From positions 93,927,867 to 93,991,866 of the forward strand of contig NC_084760.1 of assembly GCF_028858725.1 (NCBI RefSeq): DNA of 64,000 bases, in the 5' to 3' direction. Source of the stretch: Colius striatus (lineage: Eukaryota > Chordata > Aves > Coliiformes > Coliidae). The position numbers and the translations under genes were made by a program. Shown piece by piece: positions 1-15,800 of the stretch (positions are counted from its first letter, which is position 1; the number at the start of each line of letters is the position of its first letter). The notes beneath the pieces were generated by a model, which saw nothing but the letters and a program-made list of their open reading frames with translations, did no database searches and was not told the origin of the DNA.

Positions 1-718
1 TTAGCTCAGAAGTGAAATATTTCTACAGAAGTTCTCATCCCATCTGAGAGACCTCTTTTTCTCCATCTTTTTTCATTTTTCTTTCTTTTTCTTTTTTTTC
101 CCAATGTTCTAGACTGCACACTACAGTTAATGCAAGTTCTAAGTTATAGATCTGGTAGTGACATACTGTAGGCACAAATGTGGCGTGGACCAGCCAGGTT
201 GAATAAAGATGGTAGGAACACGTTAATGCAGCTGGCAAGCTACTTCCAATTATCAGAAGCAGGTGCTGCAAGTTAATCGATAGGGCCCTGGGTGATCACA
301 TGGGCAGAAGCAGCATATAAGGAAGTAGCTAGCACAGGAAGGGTGGCTTTGAGTCTACTGTGTTGGTTGTACTATGTTGCCTGTGTATGTCTCTGCATGT
401 GCATTGCCTAGATTCTCTATGTCTTTGAATGACTATTACTTGCACAGCTACAACAACAGACCTTGAGGTTCTGAGTCTATAATGTAAAACAGTTAACAAG
501 GAGCAATCTAAGATTGTTCAATTGTGGTGTTTCTTGTGAAATTGCTGTGTTCCCAAAAATTGTTTTGTACTACTTTAAGTCTAGCCACTTGGCTATTGCC
601 ATAATTACTGTCTGATAAGTTCTTGTTCTATTTATGTTGGGTATTTCTTCTTCAGTCAGAGGAAGCTTTGATTTGCTCTGCTTCCACAAAAATTTTATTG
701 TGTCATTGTGTTTCCTAG
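1..718 (+). other. XDH: XDH intron, partial, left edge of window
   Basis: This stretch lies upstream of the first recognisable XDH exon and ends in an acceptor (TTTCCTAG) at 711-718. I see no other exon or repeat in it. It is read as part of the XDH intron before the exon at 719 because the reading frame there is open from the first base and the exon is internal to the protein. Confidence 0.8.
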
Positions 719-815
719 GAAGCTATTGAGAAACAATCTTTTCTTAAGCCTATAAAAAGGATAAATAAGGGAGATGTGAAGAAAGGCTTTGAAGAATCTG
801 ATCACATTTTGAAAG
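719..815 (+). CDS. XDH: XDH exon (first in window)
   Basis: The exon runs from acceptor TTTCCTAG to donor G|GTGAGAG and encodes a segment starting EAIEKQSF and containing [12 protein letters not shown], matching the XDH linker just before the first molybdopterin domain. It is 97 nt long and ends one base into a glycine codon completed by the next exon. Confidence 0.95.
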
Positions 816-3800
816 GTGAGAGTAAGCATTAATACTTTTCAAAATAGGATAGTTTGTGTGAAACTAAGTCAAGCTATCAAACACCGTTTTATGCATATGA
901 ACTGAACTCATGAAAGTAAGGCTTGCGGGGCTGAATTATTTAATATTAAGTTTTGACTAGCTATTTACATACAAACAGCTTGTGAAAGATTTTATTCCAG
1001 TTTCAAACAGACTTGGATGCTCTTATTTATGCCCCTATAAATGTTCTCTTCTAATGTAAGGACACATTTTTTCTCAAGCAAATATTCTACAAAATGATCT
1101 TTTTCTTGAAATGTATCCATATAGGAGCTTTTCCATGCACAGACATAGTCTGGTCTGAGTCTTACAGATAGTCAATATCCTTTAACTTGGTATACCACCG
1201 TGTTGTATGGAAATGGGACGTACATGCATCTGAGCACTGGTGGCTGTAGGCATCATGAAGAACATGGTGCAGCCCCTGTAACACTTTCTCAACAATGATC
1301 TTTGGTCTGTCTCTGAGGATGGCTTCTTTGGTGTGCTTAGTTTCATTCAGTTGGAGTTTGCCAAGCAAGTTGTGGAGACATGGGTACACATAACAATTAT
1401 CAACAACTGCTTAAAACCTCTATGAATTGGAGGTGAAACTGCCAGACCTGTCAACAGGAATGCTTCAGGCCCATGTTGTGGCTTGGTGTAAATACCACCA
1501 AGCGATAGCTCCTGAGAGGAAGAATCTCAAACATCAGACCTTTTGGAGAACTCTTAATCGATAAGAGGGAGTTATATCCCTTTTACAGACCTGAGAGGGA
1601 AGTTAAATCAGTTACAGACACAAAGCCTAGTATGAAGGGATTATTCCCAAAGATCACGGAGAAGCATGTCTCCCTTATCTCCTCATGGGAGAAGTGAAGA
1701 ATTATTTAACTGAAACACCCTTTTCCAGGTCTGTTATTTGTTCTGTTTCGGTGAGTCTTCCCTCTGCAGTTGGTGATTGGTGATGGCACATCAAAAGTGT
1801 CATAAGCTGTTGTTAACTGTTTCTTATAATCTACTGTACTATGCAAAATGAAAACACTGTGCCAGACAAGGCAGAAATGACCTAGAAGAACAGGCTATTT
1901 AAAAGGCTGCAATACTATGTGAAGGCAAGACGAATCCTTTCCAGGAGACAAGAGAAAGGCCGTTGCTACATATCAGAATAGGCATCGTCTCATGCAAATG
2001 TGTATTTCTCACTTAACGAAGGCAGCTCTTTTGTTTTTGCCAAACTCAATAAAGGAAGAGAGGAACGGGATGTTGAGAACTGCTCTGAATATCATTTTTC
2101 ATGGTAGCCAAATAGACCAGGGACATGACTTAGAAAGGCAGATGATTCTGCCATTTAATAGTATTTAGCATGAATGGAAATTGTACCTTCATCACTGCCA
2201 GGTAAGATGTCCTGGGAGAGCACCTCATGCAGTGGCAGGGAGTTGATTTCCAGTTAGATCTTTTAAAGGCATTTTGGATTTCTGTTTTTGTTTCCCTGCT
2301 TCAAAGTCTGTATTTGATCTGCTCATCTAGTCTGTACTTGATTTATTTTTATCCTCCATCTCATTGGTGTTATCAGGGCAGTCTGAAACGCACCAAAGAC
2401 TGCATCTCAAGGGATGCTGTGTCAATGGCATGGTGTACGGGCTTAGTTTTGAAATGTCAGCCACTTGTGTTGCACTGGAGATTTTGTAGAAGCGAGAGGG
2501 GAGAATGGCTGTTTTTCTTTTCATTTTGTTTGTTTTTTTAAAGCAGAACCAGAAGCACTAATTTTAGAGCTAGGGACATCCAATGCTGGGCAGTGCAAAG
2601 GGTTTTCCATTAACACACGTCAAAATGGCAATAGCTTGCAGGTAATGCATGACAGGACACACTTTATAACACCACAGACACTCTATCTTTGGGACATTTC
2701 TTTCCATTTTCCAGGAGAGATGTACCTTGGTGGGCAGGAGCATTTCTATTTGGAAACACACTCTACTGTGGCTGTACCAAAGGGGGAAGATGGTGAGATG
2801 GAACTCTTTGTGTCAACCCAAAACCTAACAAAGACACAGGTACTGTCTCCTTGACCTGCTACCTAAAAGACATTTGTTTCTCAGTTTCAGACTAGATAAA
2901 TGTTCCTGGGTTGTTTTTTTTTTACAGTTGGTCCTATCTTGTCTTGACTAAAAAGACCACATAGTCCTAGAGTTGTGTACAGCGTGCAAAGTGCATATCC
3001 TTCCCACTGGTGTCTTGAATCTGCTTCCCAGTGACAGAGATGTTTCTGCTGGCAGCACATCTTTGTCACCAGGGATTACATGCTTAACCTTTTCTGGAGA
3101 GGGTGCCAGCTGATCAGTAGGCATGATTGTTGAATGACATGTAAGAAAGGGAATTAGTGTAAACACTATGTACACCAACTCTGCCATCTTGTAAGATAGG
3201 CTACTGGGACTATGGGGTATCTTTGACCTGTTTACTGACTCACCAAGACCATCCAAGGGGCTCATAATAGAGTGAGTAGAATGAAGAGAGTGGTATGAAC
3301 ATCAGACCCTGTGCTAAAAGAGACCTATGTCTTCATAACCTCATCTCGCATCAATCTCTACCTGAATCTAGTGCTGTTTGCTGAAGCACTGTGAGCCTTC
3401 CCACTTCATCTCTGAAGTACTGAGTTTATTGACTCCAATTGCATCAAATTCAGTTGCAGGACCAATAAGACCTGCAACATAACAGAGTATTTGCACTGTT
3501 GCAATGGTTGCAGAAAAGCATTGTGTTGGTATCTAGTCCTTAACAACAGCTCAGCTCTGTACACGTTCTGCTCTTCTGTTTTCCTGTAGGAGTTTGCTGC
3601 TAATGCATTGGGAGTCCCTTCAAATCGGATTGTGGTTCGAGTGAAAAGACTGGGAGGAGGATTTGGAGGAAAAGAAACTAGGAATACTATTTTGACAACT
3701 GCAGTGGCTGTTGCAGCCTTCAAGTAAGTCTGGATGTGGGGGACAGGCCTTTTTCCTTCCAATCCATCCCAACCTGCCTCTTTCTGAAGTACCATTTGCA

Positions 3801-6800
3801 CCAAAGCACTTTCAAAACTCTTCATGTATTGTTACTGTACAGCTTATAGCAAGCCTGGGATTTCTCAAAGTAAGTGTCTAATGGGAAGGAGGAATTAGAC
3901 CTGCTCTGAAGGCCTAAGCTTATGCACGAATGTCATCTTTTAATAGGAAAGGGGGAGAACCCCTTTACTGTGCTGGTCCTTTGGTGATCTCTGAAGACTC
4001 TTGTATCTTAAATTATCTGCCTCTCCCCTTCACCCCAAACCCTTTCAAAATCCAACACTAGCCATGCTTTTGTGTAAGAGACGTATAAAAGTCTCCTCAT
4101 CTCTCAAAGCTCTGCTACATCAGCCCTGCACTGCTCTTTCTCTGCTTTTCTGCAAACTCTTTTTGGACTTTTCCTTAGGAAGCATGGCAGGCCACTGAAC
4201 AGAAATACATACTTTTCAGACCCCTAAAAGTTCAGGGAGTGAACCTGAACTGCAACCATTTGTGAAGCATAGATTGGAGAGGTGCTTCTGGTTATTGCAG
4301 TTTTGATATGTGCAAGTTTCTGTGGTTGTGAGGGGACATGGCCTCTGAGGTGGTATTTGTGCATTGCCTGTAACACTGCTTTTCCCAAGGCTGCCCTTGT
4401 AGGTGAGGATCCACTCTTCTGGCAATGCTGGATGGATCTTGTAACACATCAGCAATTTGATAAAATATCTTTGGAAGAACACAGCCAAAATGAATCTACT
4501 GTACTTAAACTAGCTTTATTTTCCCTGTGCTGAGCAAACCACCCGCTTTATCTAATCAGTAATACACATGCATTTTTTTCCTTCCTTTATCTCTGACAGA
4601 CAAATCACTGTTTTTTATCTGGTTATGAAATATCATCTATGGCATTCCCTAGATATTTGTACGAGCTAATGAGAGGCACTGGGAAGTCAGAATTGTTAGA
4701 AAATGAAGACTAACTCCTCCTCTCTCCCTTGTTTTCCTCCTTGGATAATAAATAAGCAAATAGAAAACAAGATCAAAATGAAAGCTACTTAGTCCTCAGC
4801 AATATTATATAATTCATATGACATTCTATCATGCAAAGCAAAGAGGGTGAGCTGAGAAATAGTCTGGAAAACAATGGTTGCCCAGTCATTAGTGTCTGTC
4901 TCTATTTGAAACTATCCTTCTTATTAATATAAGAGCCTTCACAAGAGTTTTCACAATCAAGTCTCAACTTCTAAGATTTTTTAGAATTTTCTAGTGGGAG
5001 GTTTTACTCAATCATGACATTTTCTTAAGAGGAAGAGACATAAACCAGGCTGTTTACCTCCAGCTCCCCATTGCCACTCTGGAAAGACAGTGCTTGCCAA
5101 AATGAAGAGCTTGTTCTAGAGGGACTGTGTTGTGCATTTCAGGCTTTGGCTGATAAATGTATTCTTTAACAGAGCTGGCCGTCCAGTAAGGTGCATGCTG
5201 GATCGGGATGAGGACATGCTGATAAGTGGTGGGAGACATCCCTTCCTGGGGAGGTACAAGGTATGCATACATATGAGATGAATGCATGTTGTCTTCTTGT
5301 TTTCACCTGAAACATCAGTGACTCTGGAAAAGTTGCTGCTCTGGTTATTTCACTGCTGATCTCGCCTACTGCAAATGGATCAGGTCAGCTGGGTTGTAAC
5401 ATTTTTCCTGTTGATGTCCTGCAGAAGTTCTTTTGGCTCAGATGGTACCCTTCTTGTGACCTCAGCATAAATTCTTCCCTCTTTCTTTCAACTAAGACTT
5501 TACCCCTGCTGCCAATCACATTGCTCTTAGCTACTCCCCATCTGTACACATACCATACTATGTGCTTGCATTGTTAACTTCCTCTCCTCTTCAATCCCTA
5601 TCCAACCACTTCTACTTTTCAAAGCAAAAACCTGTTAAGGTGTGGCAGTGACAAGTAGCCAACACTTATTTTAGAAGAGTCTCTGGGGCAAGATCAAGAT
5701 GCATACACAGACTGTTTACTGGGAAGCTTCCTCAGTTGCTGCCTGTGTTTGTCCTATGCTGCAGCAGAGGACAGTCAGCCTTTTGCCTGTGTGAAGTCCA
5801 TTCAGTTTTTGGAGGGTAACATGAAGCAGAACGTTTTGTAGAAAACTGATTCTTGAGGAAACTCTCTTGACAGGTTGGTTTCATGAAGAATGGGAAAGTC
5901 AAGAGTCTGGAAGTGTCATACTACGCCAATGGGGGCAACTCTGTAGATCTCTCTTATGGTGTAAGTAAAGTGGAAGATATTTCCCTGTGCAACCTTTGAC
6001 TTCAGAGAGTTGGTGTCTACAGCATTGTTTGCGCATCCTAGTCTCTGACATGTCCGAAAACAGACCTTGATGGGTTTTTGGAGCCTATACAACTGCTGTC
6101 TGAGCCAACTGATCTGCCTTGGCATGTGCCACATAATACTTATTGATGCTGTAATAACTTAGATTAGGCAAAAAGGTCAAGAATGCTTCTATGCATTACA
6201 GAGGGCTGTGATGGCAAACTTGTTGCTCAACACAAGATGACTGATAGTTCCCCAGCTTTAGGGAAAGCTATTTCCTTGGAATAAGAAACATTCAAGTAAA
6301 TAGGCTAATCAAGGCAGAGCACCTATCAAGCTTGTTAAGGACTGGCTAAAGCTAGTGTTGTGTTTGCAAGCACTCAGGACGAGAATGGACGTGAGTTCTG
6401 AGCTCGTCTCCAAGAATTTTGGTGCGAAGGTGTAAAAACCTCTCCCCTGCTGTCATGTAAGTGACCAATCCAATAGCCTAGTGTCAGTCATCCTTATTCT
6501 AGCTCCCTTTCAGTAACAGATTACTCACTACGATGAAGAATCTGGTTCTCTCAGGTGGATAATAGTATTTAACAGGAGTTTGGCTCAGCATGAGCCGTGA
6601 GCCAGCAAAAAACTTTGAAGCTTAATCTGTCACAGGTTCATAAGTGTCAAGAAAGATGTGTGCTTATTGTCTTGTCCTTCAGGAGGATATCAATTGACAC
6701 CCCATTGCAAATGGGAGCGAGTACTGGCTGCACCTCAGTGCTCATCCAGCTATGTTTCCTACAGAACCTCAGGATGCAAGAGAAAGTGCTGGTTGTCGTA

Positions 6801-9800
6801 AATTAGCTTCAGAGCTTTCCATACTGGCTTTGGCAGCCAGTGAGAAGTCTGACGTGATTCATGTAAAATGTGTTCACTCCCATTTCTTTTCTTCATCAGG
6901 TTATGGACAGAGCCCTGTTACATTTGGACAATGCCTACAATATCCCCAATGTCAGCAGCGTGGGCACCATTTGCAAGACCAACTTGCCTTCCAACACAGC
7001 CTTCCGTGGCTTTGGAGGGCCCCAAGGAATGATGATTGCTGAGTGCTGGATGAGCGACATTGCTCGGAAGTGTGGCCTGCCACCTGAGGAGGTATCAATC
7101 CACTGACACATTTCAGGATGGTGCTGCTTTTGAACAAACTCTGAGAACTGGGCACAATCACAGGAAATTATTCAGCATAAGAACTTTTGCTTCATTTTTG
7201 CTAAGCAGGATCTCAAACATTCTCTTCTATTATAGTAAATTTCCTCAGTAGCCTCAAATGTGTAACACCTGATTTAGACAGAAGTTTTTTAAAATGTCTA
7301 AAGTCACTAGGTACCTTAATCTTACTAACAATGGGCTTCAGTCCCAGTCTCTCTTGAAAATTCCCAGCCTTAATGCCCTAGTCCCCATTTTCCAATTAAC
7401 AGATATATGTACATTAATTCTACTGTTCTGTAAAGTGAGAATAGGATTAAAAAATAGGAACCAACATGTTTTTGTGTCTTCCATTAGAAAGATCTAGTCT
7501 GAAGCATTAAACTTGTCATGTCCTTTATATGTCTCTTTTGTAAGGTAAGGAAGCTCAATCTTTATCATGAAGGCGACTTGACTCATTTTAACCAAAAGCT
7601 GGAGGGATTTACTCTACGAAGATGCTGGGATGAATGTTTGTCAAGCTCCAGCTATCATGCCAGGAAGAAACTAATTGAAGAATTCAACAAGTAGGTGTTC
7701 TGCAGCTGTCTCGTTACTGGGTGCACTCATTGCCTACTAACTTCTGAAGTTCTCTTCACAACTGGAGTGGTATGAAGTCAGACCTTATATTTGCAGAGTG
7801 ACTTCTAAAAATTTCTTCCTGTCAGTGAGCTGGTAGCTTAAATAAGGGAGGAGACAGACCTAGCATGACAGGAAAGGAAATGTAGCAAAGGAGCAGGAAT
7901 CTGTAAAGTCCAGTTAGGACTCGCAATTTGTTATAGGCTTTCCACTGCTTTATAGTCTTTTTTTGGTTGGCTTGTATATACAGATAATAGTTAACAGACA
8001 ATTGCTGCTATAAGCCTGGGGGAGCATCTTTAGTTCGGATTTCTTCTTATTGGGACCCATAAACAAAGCCAATCTTTCATTAAAAAATTCTGGTTAACCC
8101 CAGGTATTTCAGGTATTTATTCTCAGCTTTGCTACCTGAGCTGTTGGAGGGAAGCATAGTCTTGAGTCATGATGAAAGCCTTGAGAGTATATTTGTACCT
8201 CTTTTTCCTTTCAGGCAGAATCGCTGGAAGAAGAGAGGCATGTGCATCATTCCTACCAAATTTGGCATCAGTTTCACTGTCCCATTTCTGAACCAGGTCT
8301 GTAAGTGTCATTTATCTTTCCAGTAGAGAAGTTAGACGTATGCTGCCTCCTCTGTATCAAACCGGAGCTTTTCAGGGAAGTAGTAGATTAGTTAACGAAG
8401 AGCACACATTTTTCAGACCAAAATGAGCAACACAACAGTTACCAGTTTCTACTGTCCAAAAAACAGCACAATGCAGCTGCGTTTCCATGGTACTGTGTTA
8501 TTATTCCCTCTTCCTCAATAGTTGAAAGACTCTTCCTGTGTTTGACCCACCTTGATAGACTGTCAGCGCTATTAGCAAGTTCAGGTGAAGGATGCGTCTC
8601 TTCTGTCTCTCACAGGGGCAAGTTTGGGTTACTTCTCCTGCTTTCTGAGCTGAAAATACTGACTGAGGTTTGTTATGCCATTGGAACTTCTACTGAGTTG
8701 GTGAGACTAAACCAAACTCACCTCAAGTGTGAACTAATGGCTTTAATTACACTGAACACTGGTCTAGTTCCAAACCAATTCTCTGTAGTTTATAAGTAAA
8801 ATCTGCTAAGTGCTTCCCTATTTCATTTATGGTGACTCTTGGGTTAATGTTCCCTTTTGTAGGCTGGAGCTCTGGTCCATGTGTATACAGATGGCTCTGT
8901 GTTACTTACACATGGGGGGACTGAGATGGGTCAAGGGCTTCACACCAAAATGATTCAGGTAATAATGAGTTTGGGCTTAACTAAATGAGACATCTTTTCT
9001 GGAAAATTACACTCACTTTATAGTATTGCTTGGGACAGCCTGACACTTCCTCTATGTGCATACATAGGGTAAGAAATTCTAATTCCCCTTAATTTTTTCA
9101 GCAGCAGTGCTGGATTTCCAAGGCATTATCACAATTGAGTATGAGAATGAAAATTTTTTCATCATCTTAACTCTTATTATGTAAATAATAAAAGTTATGC
9201 TTACCATCTAACTTCTCCAAAGGTGTATTGTCATCCCATAAAGCTACAGTTCGCATATACTTTATACAAAAATTAGTCATATTGCAAACATTTATCTACA
9301 TATGCTACTCTCTTTATACTTAAAAAAAACCTAGGGGAGCAACGTTGCTTTGGCAGGGAAATGAAATCGAATTCATAATAGGGCTCTATCTTCTGATTCT
9401 TAAAAATGTTGAGGGAAGAACTTAGTGTCACAATAGTGAACATCTGTCATTGTGGCAAAATTGTACATGTATGTGCTCACACACATTCAGTCTGTGAAGG
9501 GTAAATGTAACAATATTCTGACTAGCTCTCAGTCACCAAATCAACTGAGTCTTAAAGAAAACTGAAACTTTGGATGGGAGAGTATAGAGGTTGCATTGTG
9601 GATCCTAGCAGTGTAAGCAATAAATGAAAATGCTCATGTATAAGAAGAGCTTCTTACCAATTATTTACCTTTTGCTCTGCAGGTTGCTAGCAAGTCACTG
9701 GGAATCCCCACCTCCAAAATTTACATCAGTGAGACCAGCACAAACACCGTCCCAAACACTTCCCCAACAGCTGCATCTGTCAGCGCAGACATCAACGGAA

Positions 9801-12800
9801 TGGCTGTCCATGTACGGAAACTCAGTTACTTAAACTAGTGGGTTATAACCTCAGACTCCAGAACATGGAAATTGATGTGTACTTATCTATTGCTTAATAA
9901 AAACAAAACCATCAAAAGGCAATTCCAGGCTAAGACTATCTCATAACTTTGTCACCTGCAGTAGCTGCTGGTGGAGTTCAGTGATCAATGATCAATTTTC
10001 AAGTTGGGTGAAACTCCCCTGCAGTCCTTTTGTAGTTCTAATATGAAATGTTATGATTACAATGAACAGAACAAAGCAGACATTTAAATAACTATCTTAT
10101 TAGTAATTAATGTGGCCTTATCTAGAATAAGTATATTATACTGCAGATATTAGTGGAAGGTGGTATGTGGGCTTCTCCATTGAAAAGAGGAGTTTAGTAC
10201 TGGTCATTCTCAGGTTTAAAGAAAAAAGGAAGTATAACTTGTAAAGTCATCAGGCTGTTTTTATTCTCTGCACAGCTTATCTGAGTAGGTTGACTTTTGT
10301 TAAGAATGGTGGTTTTTTTCAGTGTTATAGGATCATTTTGATAGATATGAGAAGATGTCTTGCTGTGACTTGGTTCAGATAAGGTTACTGTATAAATGGA
10401 GGCTTCTGATATTTTGTGTTATGGTCTGTAAAGTTGTGCGCCACATTTGGGATTCCTTTCTGCTGTCAGCACAGACAGTCTGCTTTAAAATCCTTTTCAG
10501 TCAACATTTCTTCCCGTATAGCAAGACATCTGTTAGTGAACTTTGTTCCTGTTTATGATATGCCAAAGTCCTAAAGGCAATATTGATTGAAAGAGAAGGT
10601 TCTTTGAAACTCTTATATAGGACTCTTAATATTATAAGCTGATTTTTCAAGTCTTAAAATATTGCTTTTCTCTCTCTTTGTAGAATGCGTGTCAGACTAT
10701 CTTAAAAAGACTTGAGCCGATCAAACAGTCTAATCCCAAAGGATCCTGGGAAAATTGGGTAAGCTGTTTGTCATGTCGGGACACCAATGGGCATTGTCAG
10801 AGATTGTTTTAATTGGCAAACCTTATATGCATGTATATCCTCCAGGCCTTCTGCACCTCGCTAGCAAAGGCAGTGAAACACAAATTTGTCAAGAGAAGTA
10901 ACCAAAACTTGCAAGAGGTCATCCTCAAAACATCATCGCTTTAATACTGAAATTTCCTGGAGCTTGCCTATGATGAACTTGACCAAATAGAAGTCTTGAG
11001 TGGTTACACTTATTTTTCTAGTCAGGATACAGTCTTGTACAGGAAGAAATCTGATTTGTAGTGAAGTGGTTCTGTGACAAAGATTAATTTTTGTTGCGCT
11101 GCCAGCCACCTCTTGTAGTGCTCTTGGACTGCAATATCTCTGTACCCTCAATAGTAGAGATGGGTGTGCTGTAAGACTCTCAAGCATTTTCAGATCCATG
11201 CTCTTCTCTTCTTTGTAAGAGCTTTGACTTTGTGATTTGGAAGTCAAGATAGGATTTCCCTTGGCCTTTCTGAACCCAAGATGACTGGCAGTTTAACCTT
11301 TGTCTATGAGGCTGAAAGGCTAACCTGTAGCTGAAAGCCAAACACGAGCAAGTCTTATCCCTATTCCAGTGGGCAACTTCTGCCCTTGGGAGCTGCTGAT
11401 GGGGCTATTTGGAGAAGCAGCTGCCTCATGATGTTTCCCTTGGCACTGCTGGTGCTGGGTAGCATGACAGTTGTCTGTCACTGGACACCTTCTGTTCATG
11501 CTCTCCTGAAAAAATGTTTGGGGTAGATATTTTGCAGGGACTGGTTGGACAATTACTGTTTTCAAACTCTTGTTCAATTTGCCAGATTAAAACTGCCTAT
11601 GAGAACTGTGTCAGCCTGTCAGCCACTGGGTTTTATAGGTGAGTGAATATTCATACTGCAGAGACACAGCTCTTACTTGATTGCATGGGTTGCATCCAGG
11701 GAAATTCAGGGAGGATTTACTGCCACTGTCCCCTTGCAACTGCTTTAACTTAGGGCTGCATTCCCTTCTCTACAGACAAGTGTAAAGCTGAGGTTAACAC
11801 TTTCCTGGCTGGGAAGAATTGGTTCCTGATGGAGTGCAGCTCTTGGGACCAAGCTCAGATTTGAATCTGAAGCAGATTTAACTTCACTCTAGCTGACCTA
11901 GGTCTGAGAATGCATAAATGAAATCAGAGCTTTGCCTAGAACTCTGCTCTTTGTCAGCCTCGTGACTTAGTGTTGCACTAGACCCGTCATGCAGGGCAAA
12001 AGGAGGTAAGGGTTGTCCTTGAGGACAAAGCTACTGACTGCAGTTGGCTGCAGTGGTATCCTGTCTGTTGTGATATGCACGAGCAGACACCACTGTTTTC
12101 AACTTCATTCTCCCACTTTAAACTCTTTCTGGATCCGGTGCAGTTCTGAAATGAGGCACTTTTCTTAGTCAGCTTGACTGCTGGAGGAAAACGGAGATCC
12201 ATCATCTTTGAGGCAGAGGAGCTGACATGAAAAAACTAAACACAGCTGAGAAGAGCCCGTTTAGGACTAAAATACAATATGAGCTCATTTCTGTTCCATC
12301 TCTGAAATGCGTTTTTCTCTTAACCAAGTGACTGTCAGTATTTTAATAAACAACTTTTCAGATGCACTGTTTAAGTAGACAGGTACAGAGTTTGCCATGA
12401 ACTGTGCTTAGAATCAGTTCTTAGCTTAATTCACTTTCTGGTTCAACTTGATTAGGCTCTGAAATGTAATGACCTCTAAGAAACATTCAACTGCACTCTA
12501 AAAGCAAAATATTTGCTGCTGTACTGGTGGCGATGAGTTCATAATAGTCATCAAAAGCTCTGAGAGTCATAGGAAAATAGAGATTTAGTTTGATAGTTTC
12601 AGGCAAGTTTTGGAATACAGAGCATATTAAGGAAATTTCTATTTATAGCTGTTTACACTTTTCTGCATGGGGTTGACAGAAGGGATGGAGAAAAATGAAT
12701 AAGGATTTTGATAAGTTGCAGTGTTTTTGTATTCATTTTGACTGTTCATGGAATGAAATATGTTCTTGTTTTCTCTTGTGTCAAGAATTCCTGACCTTGG

Positions 12801-15800
12801 CTATGACTTTGAAAAGAATGAAGGGAAACCATTCTGCTACTTCAGTTATGGTGTTGCTTGCTCTGAGGTTGAGATAGATTGCCTGACAGGTGACCACAAG
12901 GTGAGGAGGTCAGCAGTGAAATACCCTTCTGTGTTTAGGCAAAGGAAACATTCACAGGGAGTTAGAACAAATACTGGGTGTCAGCTTATTCCTCTCTCTG
13001 TCATTGGTCTAGAGTGACCTTCAGTAAATTTCTTAACTCCTCTGTTCCACAGTTCAACAATCTGTAAAGTATACTGAAATGATAACTATCTACCCCGTGG
13101 GGATATTAGGAGGCTTAATGAACGATTGCAAAAGTTATTGCATTTGCTTAAGTACGAGATAGCAGCACTGTGTTAGCACAAAAGAACATAAATATACTGG
13201 AACTGAGTTAATTATTAAACATAGCACTGAAGACTTTTAGAAAGAAAGAAAAAAGGTAAAAAATACTAATCAGAATTTGACCTAGATGGTTCTGCTCAGG
13301 TACAGAGCGTTGACGCTGGTAGCTTGGAGCTATTGAGCTACTGGATTATTGGGTCAATTGAATCTCTGGAGTTTCTTTGGGAACCTTTGATTTACCATGG
13401 GGATGAAGTCACATTAGAAGTCGGTATAAAGAGCTGAGCACTGGCCAAGCATGGGAAATGGTTAGATATGTTACTCCTCCTCATACAAGGCCATGACGTA
13501 CCATTTTCCGTGTTCTGTGATGATCTGTGTTTTGTTTCTACCTTTTAGAACATTCGCACAGACATTGTTATGGATGTTGGTACCAGTCTGAACCCAGCCA
13601 TAGATATAGGACAGGTAAGTGAAATAGCGCTGTTATTTCCACTATGTTAAAGCCATCACACTACTCTTAGGCTTTTCTAGATGAGCCATTATCTCCCTCC
13701 AGGTTGTGCATTTGAAGCTTGGGTATCCAGTGAGACATATCAGGCTAGCTATGAAAACCAGTTTGACCTACATTTAACTATGCAATAGACACAGAATTTT
13801 ATTGGAAAATATCCTGTTGGGTTTTCTTTTTGCCTTGGATATCAAGATTACAGGATATTCTCCAGTTACCACCACAGTGATGCTTTTCAGCATCTGCCTT
13901 ACCTAAGAAATGAATACATATAATACTAATGCGATGGAATATACTCATTCTGGGCTCATTTACTACAACACAGCATGTGAGACTATATCGCACATCTGAT
14001 TTTTTTAATACTCCTATCAATATCAAGTCACATATAATTCATTGAAAATTCTGTGAATAAAGAGTTTAGGGTAGTAGATCCTGTCCTGCAGCTCCTGCTG
14101 TGTAGGGATTTCAATAGGAAGCTGGACCAGTCACTTCGGCAAATTCCTTGGCCAGGGGCAAGCTTACTTTCATATTTTGTGCAGTAATAATCACAGTGAC
14201 ACCTCTCAGCAAATAAAGGTGATAAACCTTTACTTCTTCTTGTCCTTTGAATTACCAGCAAATACAACTCATTCAGTCTTAATCTGCCTGTGAAGGAATC
14301 AATATTTCGGCATCAATTTTTTTTTCTTTTCTTGTTTTTGCTTCCTTGTTTCATCAGAAAATTCCTGTCCTGTGTTTACAGCATGTGCTTGCCCGTGTTT
14401 GTAAATTGCCTCACCTGCCAGGGAAATGCAGCCACATCTATATGGGAACACAGATATTGTGCAAAGGTGCCAAGCTGTACTCAACAGAAGGGGCAAGGGC
14501 TAAGAGATGGAAAGTGGGGAAACTGGTCAGGAGGAGAGGTCTGAAAACTCTGGTGAAAATCATCACTACTTATGCTTGTGAAAGGTGGAACATCAACAAA
14601 AAGAATGTAACCTTGTTTGGATGTGTTTGTAGATAGAAGGGGCATTTGTCCAAGGTCTGGGACTCTTCACCATGGAGGAACTGCGCTATTCTCCTGAAGG
14701 GAACTTGTACACTCGAGGGCCTGGGATGTACAAAATCCCAGCATTTGGAGACATCCCGACAGAGTTCTATGTGTCCCTTCTCCGTGACTGTCCAAACAGC
14801 AAGGCGGTTTATTCATCCAAGGTATACCAGGGAGGTCTGCAGGCCTCCTGCTGCCCTGTAATTCTGTGAAGCTGAGTGTGATAAAGTAATGATGCGTGTG
14901 TCTAAATAATTAATCTTTTTATGCTGGCTTTATTTTGGGGTCAAGATGTATCCCCACTCCTTACCAGAAACATGTATCCTATCCTTTAGAGTTAGGAAGA
15001 ACTGAAATGACCCACACGTTGCCCCCCTGATTGTCTGTCCATTAGAGAGAGCTGAGGTGGCTTTGCTGTGCTGGTTTTGCTGTAACAGAGGCCGCCAGCC
15101 CCACCTGCATGTCAGCTACCTGCTTGCCCTCCCCTGGCACCAGAGCCATCACTGTGGATAACACTTCCAGCAGTATCATTTCCCTAGATCTGGTATACCA
15201 AGGCCTTGTGTCTGAGTTTTTAATGTTTGCTTTCTTTGCTGTTTTACAGTGTTCATGCCACCCTTAAAGGTCTGTTATTAACCCACGTGTCCTTCAGCTG
15301 TTACCACTGCAGTCAGTGCTGTTCTCTACAGTTAGTGAGGGCTGCATAGAGCAGAACTGGATGTGCAGCATCAATTAATTTGCTTTATTTATGGTTCAGC
15401 AGAGCATTTAGAGAGGTCATCCAGCGTCTGTATTTGCCCGGCCTGCCTTCCTACAGTTTCTTATCTTCCCTTCATCCACAGGAACATTTTCATCAATGAG
15501 GAGAACTTTTTGAGTAATTAGTGCTAATGACAGAATTAAGAAAAAAGAATCTGGCAGAGACCTCTTATACTTGTGTAAACTCTGAAGGAGTCATTTATGC
15601 TAGTTTGTAAGGAGCTCCAGTGCTGAAGGATCGTGCTCTCTGCTCAACGAGTTAATCTATTTTTTCCTTCATAGCAGCCTTGCTATGTCAGAAACCTTGA
15701 GTTTTCCTACTGTTTCTTCTTTAAATGGACTGGGGGTTGTTTTAGCTCAGTCTTTCCTCACTGACCACACCTGGCAGACTAGAGGCTGTTTTAGCTTTGT